Shown one piece after another: positions 16,717 through 25,747 of a stretch of DNA of 55,255 nt (position 1 is its first letter; every line of letters begins with the position of its first letter). The translations under genes and the position numbers were made by a program. Source of the DNA: Chloroflexota bacterium (GTDB lineage Bacteria; Chloroflexota; Anaerolineae; DUEN01). The stretch is taken from contig JAADGJ010000077.1 of assembly GCA_013152435.1 (NCBI GenBank), positions 23,329 through 78,583 on the forward strand, read 5' to 3'. Below the pieces are notes generated by a model. The model was not told the DNA's origin, made no database searches, and was given only the letters and a program-made list of their open reading frames with translations.

Positions 16717-18120
16717 TCATCTCATGCCGATGGCCTCGTGCTGTTGTACGGTGGCCAGCTCCTCCGTGCGTCCCTTTAACCCCGACGCCATCAGCGCCAG
16801 GATGATCATGGCCAGCCCGACGGCCAGGAACGCCGCTCGATAGCCGGATATGCCGCCGCCCTGGGAGGCCGCAACGGCGCCGACCAGGGCGCCTCCGGTC
16901 AGCTGTCCGATGCTGATGGCGATGGTGAGCAGCCCCTGAGCGGCCGCCCGGTCCTCCCTGGGCGCCTCGTTGAGCATGACATAACGCAGCGGGGCTCCCA
17001 GCAGGCTGGAGAGGCCCAGGCCGACCAGGATGGCGATCGTGTAATAAAGCGCCCGGGTGGTGGGAAGGGCCCCGATGGCGATCATGCCCAGCGCCAGCAG
17101 GCCGGTGCCGATCCGCACCACGACCTTGGATCCGAAGTGGTCCAGCATGCGTCCAAACAGCGGGGAGCCGATAGCCATGGCCAGGACGGCGGGCATCAGC
17201 ATGAAGCTGGCCGTGGCGCTGGTCACGTGGAAGGCGGCGACCAGCAGGGATGGGACGAAGACCACCGCCGCCTCGCTGAGCCCCGCGCCGATGGCGAGGA
17301 TACTGGCCAGGACCACCTGCCGCGAGCGGAACAGGCTCAGACGCACGACGGGGTCGATGGCGGCGCGTTCCAGGCGGATCAGCACCGGGAGCAAGGCGAT
17401 CCCGATGGCCAGGAAGGGCCAGACCTCCGCCGACGCGAGGCTGGCCGCGAAGTGGGCCGTGTCGACTCGGTTGATCCCATAGGCGAGGGCAGCCAGAAGG
17501 ATCCCCAGGGTGATCATCCCCGGCCAGTCCAGGGGGCGTGGCTGTCCTGGTCGGGTAGCGGGGAGATGACGCCAGCTCGCCAGGACCAGTGCCATTGCGA
17601 TGGGCAGGTTGACGAGGAAGAGCCAGTGCCAGCTCAGGATGGCCAGGAACGCCCCCGCCAGGACGGGGCCCACCAGGAAAGCGATGCCGAACACGGCGCC
17701 GATCAGGCCCAGCGCCCGGCCACGCCTCTCCGGGGGGAACGTGTCTCCGATCACGGCGCTGGCCACGGGGAAGATGCCGCCGGCCCCCAGCCCCTGCGCC
17801 GCCCGGCCCACCAGGAGCACGGCGAAGGTGGGGGAGATGGCGACCAGCAGCGACCCCAGGGCGAAGGCCGTCACATCGATGACGTAGATCAGGCGGCGTC
17901 CGAAGACATCCGACAGCTTGGCCATGAGAGGGGTGCTGACCAGGTTGAACAGCACGTAGATGGTGAAGATCCAGGCCAGGGCCCGATCATCCACGCGGAA
18001 GGAGGACTGGATGGCGGGCAGAGCCGGTCCGACGATCGCGATATCCAAGGCGCCCATGAGCACCCCGACGAACAGGATGAGGAGGATGCGATTGCGATCA
18101 CGATCGTTTCCAATGTGCAT
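16717..18120 (-). CDS. DHA2-type (14-helix) MFS drug efflux transporter
   Basis: A 467-residue protein of the EmrB/QacA type. It has the motif-A loop LSDVFGRRLIYVID, GRAAQGLGAGGIFPVASAVIGD (motif B region), the proline/glycine-rich antiporter segment IGAVFGIAFLVGPVLAGAFL (motif C), and about 14 hydrophobic segments. Such pumps export lipophilic compounds using the proton gradient. It heads a minus-strand cluster with the four-helix protein and tetR. A TetR-type palindrome lies 29 bp upstream of its ATG at 18120. The exported compound cannot be told. Confidence 0.88.
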   Translation of the reverse strand: MHIGNDRDRNRILLILFVGVLMGALDIAIVGPALPAIQSSFRVDDRALAWIFTIYVLFNLVSTPLMAKLSDVFGRRLIYVIDVTAFALGSLLVAISPTFAVLLVGRAAQGLGAGGIFPVASAVIGDTFPPERRGRALGLIGAVFGIAFLVGPVLAGAFLAILSWHWLFLVNLPIAMALVLASWRHLPATRPGQPRPLDWPGMITLGILLAALAYGINRVDTAHFAASLASAEVWPFLAIGIALLPVLIRLERAAIDPVVRLSLFRSRQVVLASILAIGAGLSEAAVVFVPSLLVAAFHVTSATASFMLMPAVLAMAIGSPLFGRMLDHFGSKVVVRIGTGLLALGMIAIGALPTTRALYYTIAILVGLGLSSLLGAPLRYVMLNEAPREDRAAAQGLLTIAISIGQLTGGALVGAVAASQGGGISGYRAAFLAVGLAMIILALMASGLKGRTEELATVQQHEAIGMR

Positions 18121-18149
18121 GCGGATCCCTTCTCTTTGGAGTGTTGGCT

Positions 18150-18163
18150 ACCGACCGGTCGGT
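18150..18163. promoter_or_regulatory. Candidate TetR operator, perfect palindrome
   Basis: ACCGACCGGTCGGT is a perfect 14-bp palindrome, extended on one side by CAG. It lies 29 bp upstream of the efflux gene whose cluster encodes a TetR regulator. GACCGACCGGTCGGT-type sites are common TetR-family operators. Confidence 0.7.
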
Positions 18164-18295
18164 CAGTTAGGCGTATTTTAATGTCACTTATATACTTTTT
18201 GCGTAGGGCATCTTCCAGAGCGGGCGACGTGCCATTTCCCCTCGGAGCGGCGGGACCACATCGGAGGATTGCAGCCTCGTGTCGGGACGCCATCT

Positions 18296-18324
18296 TTGGC
18301 GCTCTCAAACAACCGTGCTACAAT
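18296..18324 (+). promoter_or_regulatory. Probable sucCD promoter with extended -10
   Basis: TTGGCG, 17 bp, then TACAAT, with TG one base before the -10 (TGCTACAAT). It implies a transcript start near 18331 and a leader of about 90 nt before sucC. Confidence 0.65.
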
Positions 18325-18421
18325 GGCTCGGATTGCTGATTCGGGGTGCGTTTCGCTCGTCTTGGTGTCTGGGGGACGCCCGGTCGAACGTGCTGGCGTG
18401 AATATCGTGAAAAGGAGGTGA

Positions 18422-19573
18422 ATGTTGAAGCTGCAGGAGTATCAGTCGAAACGCATCTTCGCCCAGTATGGGATCCCGATCCCTCGCGGCGAGATAGCGG
18501 TCACCCCAGCTGAGGCGCGTGACATCGCCGCACGCCTGGGCACCCGGGTCGTCGTCAAGGCGCAGGTGCTGGTGGGAGGGCGAGGGAAGGCCGGCGGCGT
18601 GATCCTGGCCGACACACCCGATGACGCGGAGCTGGCGGCGGCCCGAATCCTGTGTACAGACCTCAAGGGATTGCTCGTCCGTAGGGTCCTGGTCGATGAG
18701 GCCGTGGATGTGCAAGAGGAGGTCTACCTGGGGGTCACGTTGGATCGGGCTCGCAGGCGGGTGACCGTGATGGCCTCGGCTGCCGGGGGCGTGGACATCG
18801 AAGAGGTCGCCCGGGAGACGCCGGAGAAGATCGTGCGGGTGGTGGTGGATCCCTTCCTGGGGTTGCGGGAATATCAGGCCCGCTCTCTTGCCTTCAGCAT
18901 CGGCCTGCGGCGATATCTGATTCGTGACTTTGTGAGTATAGCGATGGCGCTTTACCAGGCGTTTATAGGATGCGATGCCTCGCTGGCGGAGATCAACCCG
19001 TTGGTCGTCACCGACGATGGGAAATTGATGGCGGTGGATGGGAAGATGGTCATCGATGATAACGCCCTCTTCCGCCATCCGGATCTGGCGGAACTGCGGG
19101 ATCCCGATGATGAGACCCCCGAGGAGCGTGAGGCGCGGCTGTACGGGTTGAGCTATGTGAAGCTGGAGGGCGAGATCGGCTGTATGGTGAATGGGGCCGG
19201 GCTGGCCATGGCGACGATGGACATCACCAAGCTGTATGGCGGATCGCCGGCCAATTTCCTGGACATCGGCGGCGGCGCGCAGGCGGAGAAGGTCGCCGCT
19301 GCCCTGCGGATCATCCTGTCCGATGAGAACGTCAAGACCGTGCTGGTGAACATCTTCGGCGGGATCACCCGGTGCGACGAGGTGGCGCGGGGGATCTTGG
19401 ATGCGCTGGAGGAGATCGGGGGGATCCATGTGCCCATGGTCGTGCGGCTGGTCGGCACCAATGAGGAGGAAGGACGGCGCATCCTGGCCGATGCAAGCCT
19501 GATCACGGCGGCCTCTCTCCCCGAGGCCGCTCAGAAGGCGGTGGCAGCGGCGCGCGGGGAGGTGGTGGCATGA
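18422..19573 (+). CDS. sucC: Succinyl-CoA ligase, beta subunit
   Basis: This subunit of the TCA-cycle enzyme that couples succinyl-CoA and nucleotide triphosphate holds the nucleotide-grasp and dimer domains. The 383 residues begin [21 protein letters not shown]. They carry the ATP-grasp [15 protein letters not shown] at about residue 46, [21 protein letters not shown] near 195, and the C-terminal [13 protein letters not shown] and [16 protein letters not shown] that meet the alpha subunit. AAAAGGAGGTG lies just before the ATG. The stop overlaps sucD by 4 nt. A family member acting on malate or itaconate CoA is possible but less likely. Confidence 0.93.
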   Translation: MLKLQEYQSKRIFAQYGIPIPRGEIAVTPAEARDIAARLGTRVVVKAQVLVGGRGKAGGVILADTPDDAELAAARILCTDLKGLLVRRVLVDEAVDVQEEVYLGVTLDRARRRVTVMASAAGGVDIEEVARETPEKIVRVVVDPFLGLREYQARSLAFSIGLRRYLIRDFVSIAMALYQAFIGCDASLAEINPLVVTDDGKLMAVDGKMVIDDNALFRHPDLAELRDPDDETPEEREARLYGLSYVKLEGEIGCMVNGAGLAMATMDITKLYGGSPANFLDIGGGAQAEKVAAALRIILSDENVKTVLVNIFGGITRCDEVARGILDALEEIGGIHVPMVVRLVGTNEEEGRRILADASLITAASLPEAAQKAVAAARGEVVA

Positions 19574-20436
19574 GCATCCTGGTCAGCACGGAGACACGGT
19601 TGTTGGTGCAGGGGATCACCGGGCGAGAGGGGAGATTCCACACGCAACAGATGGTCGAGTATGGCACCAAGGTGGTCGCCGGTGTCACCCCGGGAAAGGG
19701 CGGCGAGTGGGTGGACGGCGTCCCCGTCTTCGATACCGTGCGGGATGCGGTGGAGGCGACGGATGCCAATACCTCGATCATCTACGTGCCCGCCCGTTTC
19801 GCCACCGATGCCATCCTGGAGGCGGCCGATGCCGGGATCGAGCTGATCGTCTGCATCACCGAGGGGATCCCGGTCATGGATATGGTGCAGGTGAAGGCGT
19901 ACCTGGATCAGCAGGGGGTGCGCCTGATCGGCCCCAATTGCCCGGGGCTCATCACGCCGGGTGAGGCGAAGGTGGGGATCATGCCCGGACATATCCATAT
20001 CCCCGGGGCGATCGGCGTTGTGTCCCGTTCGGGCACGTTGACCTATGAGGTGGTGTACGCCTTGACGGAGCGTGGGCTGGGGCAGTCGACAGCAATCGGC
20101 ATCGGCGGCGACCCCATCATCGGCACCGACTTCGTCGAGGTGCTGCGGCTGTTCGAGGAGGACCCGGGCACGGAGCAGGTCGTGCTCATCGGCGAGATCG
20201 GTGGGACCGATGAGGAGCGGGCGGCCAAGTTCATCGCCGAGTATATGAGCAAGCCGGTGACGGCCTTCATCGCCGGGCAGACGGCGCCGCCGGGGAAGCG
20301 GATGGGGCATGCCGGCGCCATCATCTCCGGCGGGACCGGGACCGCGGCCGAGAAGATCAAGGCTCTGGAGGCGGCCGGCGTGCGCGTCGCTCGACATCCG
20401 ATCGAGATCGCGGAGATCGTGGCTGAGCGGGTGTGA
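19570..20436 (+). CDS. sucD: Succinyl-CoA ligase, alpha subunit
   Basis: This CoA-binding and phosphohistidine-carrying partner of sucC is 288 residues, the usual length. It has the N-terminal CoA fold ([15 protein letters not shown]), [21 protein letters not shown] in the middle, [11 protein letters not shown], and the phospho-acceptor His247 in [10 protein letters not shown]. The ATG overlaps the sucC stop as ATGA, typical of translational coupling that keeps subunits equal. Downstream, without a terminator, come a nucleotidyltransferase, a phosphatase and a P-loop protein, suggesting a longer mixed operon. Confidence 0.95.
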   Translation: MSILVSTETRLLVQGITGREGRFHTQQMVEYGTKVVAGVTPGKGGEWVDGVPVFDTVRDAVEATDANTSIIYVPARFATDAILEAADAGIELIVCITEGIPVMDMVQVKAYLDQQGVRLIGPNCPGLITPGEAKVGIMPGHIHIPGAIGVVSRSGTLTYEVVYALTERGLGQSTAIGIGGDPIIGTDFVEVLRLFEEDPGTEQVVLIGEIGGTDEERAAKFIAEYMSKPVTAFIAGQTAPPGKRMGHAGAIISGGTGTAAEKIKALEAAGVRVARHPIEIAEIVAERV

Positions 20437-20487
20437 GCGCTTCGGCGGGATGAGGGCCGCGAGGCATGGCGGTTCCATGGGGTTGGG

Positions 20488-22059
20488 ATGGCCAAGCGAG
20501 TGGTGTTACCGGCCCATTGGGCCGAGCCAGGGACGCTTGCGTATGAGGTGATGTCCTTTGCCGTCAGGCAGAGACGTCGCGTCTGGCTGGTGGGGGGCGC
20601 CGTACGCGATCGCCTGCTGTTGCGCCGGATACACGATCTGGATCTGGTGGTGAAGGACGGGGCGGCCGACCTGGCCCAGGCGATCGCGGATCGCTTCGGC
20701 GGCGCGTTCTATCTGCTGGACCAGGAGCGGGACTACGGGCGTGCCCTGCTCTCGGAGGCGGCCGGGAAGCGGTCGCTGATCGTGGATGTGACCCCCTTGC
20801 AGGGGCGGGACCTGGAGGAGGACCTGCGTGGGCGGGACTTCACCATCAACGCCATGGCCGTCCTCCTGCGCGTGGACGCCTCGGGGGATCTGATCGATCC
20901 GCTGGGTGGCCTGCAGGATCTGCGGACCGGCGTGCTTCGGCTGGCGTCGGAACATGCTCTGGAGGCGGACCCCATCCGCCTCCTGCGGGCGCCTCGTCTG
21001 GCGGGCGAGCTGGAGCTGCGCATCACCCCGGAGACGATCCAGGCGATCCGGGATTCGGCGGAGAGGCTGGCGGATGCCTCCGCTGAGCGTATCCGGGACG
21101 AGTTGTGGCGCATGTTGGGGCATCCCGGATGCGCCCGTGCCGTGCACGTCCTGCACCGCTTGCGGCTGCTGGCGGTCGTTCTGCCGGAGGCGGAGGCGCT
21201 GACGGGGATCACCCAGGGGCCGCCCCACCACTGGGGCGTGTTTGAGCACACGATCCAGACGATGCTGATGACGGATCGGATACTGGCGCTGATCCTGGGG
21301 CGCGATCGGCCACGGGACGTGGTGGAAACCCTGATGTGGGAGCGGCTCTCGCGCTACGCGTCCCCGCTGCGCGATCACCTCCTCCAGACGATCCGTGGGA
21401 GGCGAAGGCGCGCTGGATGGCTGCGATGGCTGGCTTTGACGCACGATTGGGGGAAGGGGATCACACGCATGGTGGGCCCCGATGGGCGGATCCGCTTCCT
21501 GGGACATGATCGTGAGGGAGCTCGCCTGGCCTACGAGCGGTTGAACGCGTTGCGCTTCAGCCGGGAGGAGGCGCGCCATCTCCGCCGTATGGTGCGTCAT
21601 CATATGCGGCCCCTGTTCCTCACCCGCAAGGATCGCCCTCCCACCGCGCGGGCGATCTATCGCTTCTTCCGAGACGTGGACGACGCCGGGTTGGAGCTGC
21701 TGCTGCTGGGTTTGGCGGATCATCGGGCCACCTACGGTCCGGATCTCCACCTGGAGGACTGGCGGGACCACGTGGCGCGCATCGTCGACCTGATGGCGGA
21801 CTGGTTCGAGCGGCGCGACGAGCGGGTGGCGCCTCCTCCGCTGGTGGATGGGCATACCTTGATCCAGGAGTTAGGCGTCCCGCCGGGGCCGGAAATCGGC
21901 CGGCTGTTGGAGGCGGTGCGGGAGGCGCAGGCGGTGGGGGAGGTGCGTGATCGCGAGGAGGCGCTGGCTTTCGTGCGTCGTCTGCACGAGCAAAACGTTC
22001 AGAAGCAGAAGAGGGTAGACAACGGTGCAGATTCGGGCGGCGGCGGCGGAGGTGGCTAA
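20488..22059 (+). CDS. cca: CCA-adding-type tRNA nucleotidyltransferase with HD domain
   Basis: This class II nucleotidyltransferase of 523 residues probably adds or repairs the 3' CCA of tRNA. The head holds LVGGAVRDRLL at residue 34 and HDLDLVV with the metal aspartates Asp50 and Asp52. RGRDFTINAMA follows, then the neck helix region with DPIRLLRAPRLAGEL, and a C-terminal HD domain (LALTHDWGKG near 311, MVRHHMR). It ends in a run of seven glycines, partly coded by the stretch shared with the next gene. Poly(A) polymerase activity is an alternative. tRNA-Leu in this window lacks an encoded CCA, so such activity is needed. Confidence 0.88.
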   Translation: MAKRVVLPAHWAEPGTLAYEVMSFAVRQRRRVWLVGGAVRDRLLLRRIHDLDLVVKDGAADLAQAIADRFGGAFYLLDQERDYGRALLSEAAGKRSLIVDVTPLQGRDLEEDLRGRDFTINAMAVLLRVDASGDLIDPLGGLQDLRTGVLRLASEHALEADPIRLLRAPRLAGELELRITPETIQAIRDSAERLADASAERIRDELWRMLGHPGCARAVHVLHRLRLLAVVLPEAEALTGITQGPPHHWGVFEHTIQTMLMTDRILALILGRDRPRDVVETLMWERLSRYASPLRDHLLQTIRGRRRRAGWLRWLALTHDWGKGITRMVGPDGRIRFLGHDREGARLAYERLNALRFSREEARHLRRMVRHHMRPLFLTRKDRPPTARAIYRFFRDVDDAGLELLLLGLADHRATYGPDLHLEDWRDHVARIVDLMADWFERRDERVAPPPLVDGHTLIQELGVPPGPEIGRLLEAVREAQAVGEVRDREEALAFVRRLHEQNVQKQKRVDNGADSGGGGGGG

Positions 22060-22744
22060 GTACGCCACCAGCGCGAGCGGTGATACGTTGGAAATGATCG
22101 AGCGGCCTCATGGGGGGCTCTCCTTTGTGCTGGTGGATGGCCAGCGCAGTGGGTGGAGCGCCAAGGCCATCAGCAATCTCGTCGCACGGAAGGTGATCTC
22201 GCTTCTGGCCGAGGGGGTCCGGGACGGCGCGGCGGCCCGGGCCGCCCACGATTACCTGCGAACGCTGCGTCGGGCGCAGGTGTTGGCATCCTTGATCATC
22301 GTCTCCGTCGATCTGGTCAGCCGGACCCTGGTCGTTTCCCGCAACAGCGATTGCCCCGTGGTGGTCGTCAACGGGCAGGGGACCCGCCTGCTGGATGACC
22401 CCAGCGAGCCCATCGGTGTCCGCACGTACATGAAGCCCGTCATCGCCGAGCTGCCGATCCAGGTCTCCACGACGGTGGTGGCGGCCACGGATGGCGTATG
22501 GTCGGCGGGCGCCCGCTCTCACCGGCGGATGGATGTGCCCGCCATGGTCTCCCGCCTTCACGAGGAGTGCCCGGGAGACGCCCGGGCGATGGCGGATGCC
22601 ATCCTCTCGGAGGCGCTGTCGCTGGATCAGGGCCGTCCTCATGATGATATCAGCGTGTTGGTGGTTTGTGTGGCCGATGGCGAGCCCGCTGACGGCGCCC
22701 ACCGGCTGGATGTGAGCTTCCCGTTGCCGCGCGCTCTGGGATAG
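22025..22744 (+). CDS. PP2C/SpoIIE-like serine phosphatase, single domain
   Basis: A 239-residue protein of the PPM/SpoIIE fold. Metal-binding aspartates appear in LVDGQRSGWSA (Asp38), AATDGVWSAG (Asp156) and HDDISVLVV (Asp207/Asp208). No sensor domain, kinase or anti-sigma partner is fused. The GTG start at 22025 lies 35 bp inside cca, with an AGAGGG site upstream, so the two are coupled. Typical partners are anti-sigma-antagonist proteins, but none is in the window. The P-loop protein 20 bp downstream is the nearest candidate partner, by position only. Confidence 0.8.
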   Translation: MQIRAAAAEVAKYATSASGDTLEMIERPHGGLSFVLVDGQRSGWSAKAISNLVARKVISLLAEGVRDGAAARAAHDYLRTLRRAQVLASLIIVSVDLVSRTLVVSRNSDCPVVVVNGQGTRLLDDPSEPIGVRTYMKPVIAELPIQVSTTVVAATDGVWSAGARSHRRMDVPAMVSRLHEECPGDARAMADAILSEALSLDQGRPHDDISVLVVCVADGEPADGAHRLDVSFPLPRALG

Positions 22745-22764
22745 TCGGATCGCTTGAGGAGGCC

Positions 22765-23139
22765 ATGCGCGTCAAAGTCGTTGGGCCATGCGCCTCGGGC
22801 AAGTCGACGTTGGTGGAGCGGCTGCGCGCGGCCGGGTATGACGCGCACCAGTGCCTGCAGGAACACTCTTACGTGCCCGATATGTGGCGTCGGATCAATC
22901 CGCCGGATGTGTTGATCTTTGTGGACGCCCGGTTAGATACCGCCATGCGGCGCCGGCCTCGCTCGGACTGGTCGCCGGGGCTGTTGGCGGAGCAGCAGCG
23001 GCGATTGGCCCACGCTCGGGCTCACTGCGACCTCTACATCGCCACCGACGATCTGACGCCGGAGCAGGTGTACGAGCGGGCGCGCGCCTTTTTACGGGAA
23101 CGTCATGCCGGACATTTGACAGGAACGATCGGCCCCTGA
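22765..23139 (+). CDS. Small P-loop NTPase
   Basis: A 124-residue protein beginning with a Walker A loop, VVGPCASGKST (Lys13). A short Walker-B-like strand DVLIFVDARLD follows, then a basic helix-rich end (MRRRPRSDW, QQRRLAHARAHCDLYIATDD). Its size and layout resemble a minimal nucleoside/adenylate kinase-like fold, but no substrate motif is recognisable. GAGGAGG sits before the ATG. It is the last gene of the sucCD run. The secDF promoter overlaps its stop region. Confidence 0.7.
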   Translation: MRVKVVGPCASGKSTLVERLRAAGYDAHQCLQEHSYVPDMWRRINPPDVLIFVDARLDTAMRRRPRSDWSPGLLAEQQRRLAHARAHCDLYIATDDLTPEQVYERARAFLRERHAGHLTGTIGP

Positions 23140-23145
23140 TATAAT
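23116..23145 (+). promoter_or_regulatory. Consensus promoter for secDF
   Basis: A perfect TTGACA and a perfect TATAAT are separated by 18 bp and overlap the 3' end of the P-loop gene. Transcription should start near 23152, giving a leader of about 75 nt before secD. Confidence 0.85.
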
Positions 23146-23227
23146 CGCCGTGTTTGCCCGTCCAAGCGTCCCTTCAGGACGGGCTCACTCTGCTACTTCG
23201 CATCCTAAATTCTCGAAGGATTCTCAC

Positions 23228-24691
23228 ATGCGCGATCGCAACCTGACTGCACTTGTCGCCATCATCCTCTTGGCCCTGGTGGCCCTGTACATCGCCCTCC
23301 CGATCCCTCACCCCGACTGGCTGAAGAACGCCCTGTTCTGGCAACCCAAGGATCTGCGTAGCCTGGAGCTGAAGCTGGGTTTGGATCTGCAGGGCGGGTT
23401 GGAGGTGCTGCTGGAGGCGGACCTGCCGCCCGATCAGGAGATCAGCAAGGATGCCATTGATGCGGCCCGCGTGATCGTGGAGCAGCGTGTCAACGGCCTG
23501 GGGGTGACGGAGCCGTTGGTCCAGCTCCAGGGGGACCGCCGTATCATCGTTCAGCTGCCGGGGATCCAGAAACCGGAGCAGGCCATCGCCACCATCAAGG
23601 GGACCGGCCTGCTGGAGTTCGTGGACGCGGGCGCCAAGCCGCTGCCTCGGGGCGCCACGATCCGAACCGACTTCGCCAGCAGTGAGCCGTCGGCTGAGGA
23701 GGGGGCGGTGACGGCCACCGGCGAGATCACCACCACGGGCACGGTGACGGCTACCGGTGAGATCACCGCCACGGAGACGACGACGGCGACCGCCCCGTTC
23801 TCCGATCAGATCTACCACACAGTCATGACCGGGGCGGATCTGCAGGATGCCCGGGTGCAGTTGGATAATCTGGGGCGGCCCTACATCGCCTTCGAGTTGA
23901 CCGATACGGGCGCCAAGAAGTTCGAGGAGTACACGGCGCAGAACATCGGGCGGTTCCTGTGCATCACCATGGATAAGGTGGTGATCTCCTGTCCGGAGAT
24001 CCGGGCCAAGATCGGCAAGCGGGGGATCATCGAGGGCGGACAGCAGGGGTTCGAGCTGGCGGAGGCCCGTAATCTGGCCATTCAGATGCGCTATGGTGCG
24101 CTGCCGGTGCCGTTGAAGGTCGTCGATGTGCGCACCGTGGGGCCCACGCTGGGGCAGGATTCCATCCAGAAGAGCATCACGGCCGGCCTGGTGGGCGTCT
24201 CCGTGGTCCTGCTCTTCATGTTGATCTATTATCGACTGCCGGGGCTGCTGGCGGATTTCGCCCTGCTCACCTATGCGGTGCTGAACCTGGCGATCTACAA
24301 GCTGGTGCCCATCACGTTGACGCTTCCGGGCATCGCGGGGTTCCTCCTCTCCACGGGTATGGCGGTGGATGCGAACATCCTGATCTTCGAGCGTATGAAG
24401 GAGGAGCTGCGGGCCGGTCGCCCGTTGCATATGGCCGTGGAGGCGGGGTTCAGCCGGGCGTGGACATCGATCTGGGATTCCAACCTGTCCACCATCATCA
24501 CGTGTATCATCCTGGCCTGGTTTGGATCGAACTTCGGGGCCAGCACCGTCAAAGGGTTCGCCGTGAACCTGGGCCTTGGTGTGCTGATCAGCATGTTCAC
24601 CGCAGTGGTGGCCACCCGGACCTTCATGCGGGCCACCCTGAGCCGGGGCGGCGAGGAGATCCGGAAGCGGCACTGGCTGTTGGGCATTTAA
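23228..24691 (+). CDS. secD: Protein translocase subunit SecD
   Basis: SecD forms, with SecF, a proton-driven complex that helps SecYEG move proteins out of the cytosol. The 487-residue product has an N-terminal helix (LTALVAIILLALVALYIALPIP) and the conserved LGLDLQGGLEVLLE near residue 57. A large periplasmic part follows, then the six-helix RND module including TAGLVGVSVVLLFMLIYYRLPG and GMAVDANILIFERMKEE. AAGGA precedes the ATG at 23228; an earlier in-frame start at 23150 lies close to the transcript start. Odd feature: a Thr/Gly/Glu-rich insert with imperfect TATGEIT-type repeats at about residues 159-186 in the periplasmic part. Confidence 0.95.
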   Translation: MRDRNLTALVAIILLALVALYIALPIPHPDWLKNALFWQPKDLRSLELKLGLDLQGGLEVLLEADLPPDQEISKDAIDAARVIVEQRVNGLGVTEPLVQLQGDRRIIVQLPGIQKPEQAIATIKGTGLLEFVDAGAKPLPRGATIRTDFASSEPSAEEGAVTATGEITTTGTVTATGEITATETTTATAPFSDQIYHTVMTGADLQDARVQLDNLGRPYIAFELTDTGAKKFEEYTAQNIGRFLCITMDKVVISCPEIRAKIGKRGIIEGGQQGFELAEARNLAIQMRYGALPVPLKVVDVRTVGPTLGQDSIQKSITAGLVGVSVVLLFMLIYYRLPGLLADFALLTYAVLNLAIYKLVPITLTLPGIAGFLLSTGMAVDANILIFERMKEELRAGRPLHMAVEAGFSRAWTSIWDSNLSTIITCIILAWFGSNFGASTVKGFAVNLGLGVLISMFTAVVATRTFMRATLSRGGEEIRKRHWLLGI

Positions 24692-24730
24692 TCGGCGATT
24701 TGGACCGCTGGGATATGAGGAGGCACTCCG

Positions 24731-25672
24731 TTGTTTAACATCGTCGAGAAGCGAGGCTGGTATTTCCTGTTCTCGGCTTTCATCATCTTTCCGGGTTTGG
24801 TGGCCATGATTTACTCCACGGTCACCTATGGCACGCCATTGCGGCTGAGCATCGACTTCACGGGGGGCTCCTTCTGGGAGCTGCAGTTCCAGGAGCCGGT
24901 GCAGCCGTCCGCCGTTCGGGATGTGTTCGTCGATCACGGGCTCACCGATACGGTGGTGCAGACGGTTGGGGATGGGCGTACCGTGGTCATTCGGCTGAAG
25001 CCGATCGATAACGAGACCAAGGTGGCGTTGCGCCAGGCGCTGGAGGAGCGGTTCGGCCCGGCCGAGGAGCGTCAGTTCCGCTCCGTCGGCCCGGCGATCG
25101 GTCGAGAGGTCACCCGGGCTGCGACGGTGGCCGTGTTCGCCGCTGCGATCGCAATCCTGGGGTTCATCATCTTCGCCTTCCGTAAGGTGCCTCATCCCTT
25201 CCGCTTTGGGGTGTGCGCGATCATCGCCATGATCCATGACATCCTGGTGACCACCGGCCTGTTCTCCATCGCGGGCATCTTCCTGGGGTGGGAGGTGGAC
25301 GCGCTCTTTCTCACGGCGTTGCTGACGGTCATCGGCTTCTCGGTGCAGGATACCATCGTCGTGTTCGATCGCATCCGGGAGAACGTGCCCAAGCGGCGAG
25401 GTGAGCCGTTCGAGACGGTGGTGAATCGGAGCCTGTTGGAGACGATCCATCGCTCCCTGGCCACGCAGCTGAACGCGATCTTCATCATGATCGCCCTTCT
25501 CCTGTTCGGCGGCTCGACGATCAAGCAGTTCATCGCCACCATGCTGGTGGGATTGATCAGCGGTACCTATTCCTCCATCTTCAACGCGGTGCCCCTGTTG
25601 GTCGTGTGGGAGAAGGGGGATATCCGCCGGCTGTTTGCGCGGCTGCGAGGGGGGCAGCCGGCGACGGTGTGA
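24731..25672 (+). CDS. secF: Protein translocase subunit SecF
   Basis: The 313-residue partner of SecD. It has the first helix (FLFSAFIIFPGLVAMIY), the SIDFTGGSFWELQF periplasmic motif, then six helices with MIHDILVTTGLFSIAG and GFSVQDTIVVFDRIREN, the hallmark segments of SecF. Translation starts at TTG (24731), with GAGGAGG 7 bp before it; no ATG or GTG at a useful distance competes. It lies 39 bp after secD and ends with a clear terminator, so secDF is a two-gene unit with its own promoter. Confidence 0.95.
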   Translation: MFNIVEKRGWYFLFSAFIIFPGLVAMIYSTVTYGTPLRLSIDFTGGSFWELQFQEPVQPSAVRDVFVDHGLTDTVVQTVGDGRTVVIRLKPIDNETKVALRQALEERFGPAEERQFRSVGPAIGREVTRAATVAVFAAAIAILGFIIFAFRKVPHPFRFGVCAIIAMIHDILVTTGLFSIAGIFLGWEVDALFLTALLTVIGFSVQDTIVVFDRIRENVPKRRGEPFETVVNRSLLETIHRSLATQLNAIFIMIALLLFGGSTIKQFIATMLVGLISGTYSSIFNAVPLLVVWEKGDIRRLFARLRGGQPATV

Positions 25673-25695
25673 TCGGCGGGGCAGCTATCATCGAG

Positions 25696-25727
25696 CGAGC
25701 GCGGGGTGCCCGCGCTCGTTTCATTTT
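25696..25727 (+). terminator. Rho-independent terminator after secF
   Basis: A 10-bp GC stem, CGAGCGCGGG / CCCGCGCTCG, with a 3-nt loop, is followed by TTTCATTTT. Confidence 0.9.
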
Positions 25728-25747
25728 GGCGGAGAGGAGGTGGCCTC

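Noticed and set aside
20506-21855. 449-codon minus-strand frame across cca
   Set aside because: Antisense of a gene with recognisable nucleotidyltransferase and HD motifs; rich in Gln/His/Pro without structure.
21985-22059. Frameshift at the glycine run ending cca
   Set aside because: The run of glycine codons lies in the overlap with the phosphatase gene start; both frames make sense, so it is a coupled overlap, not an error.
23174-25450. 758-codon minus-strand frame across secDF
   Set aside because: It is entirely antisense to two conserved genes, has no known domain and is low-complexity.
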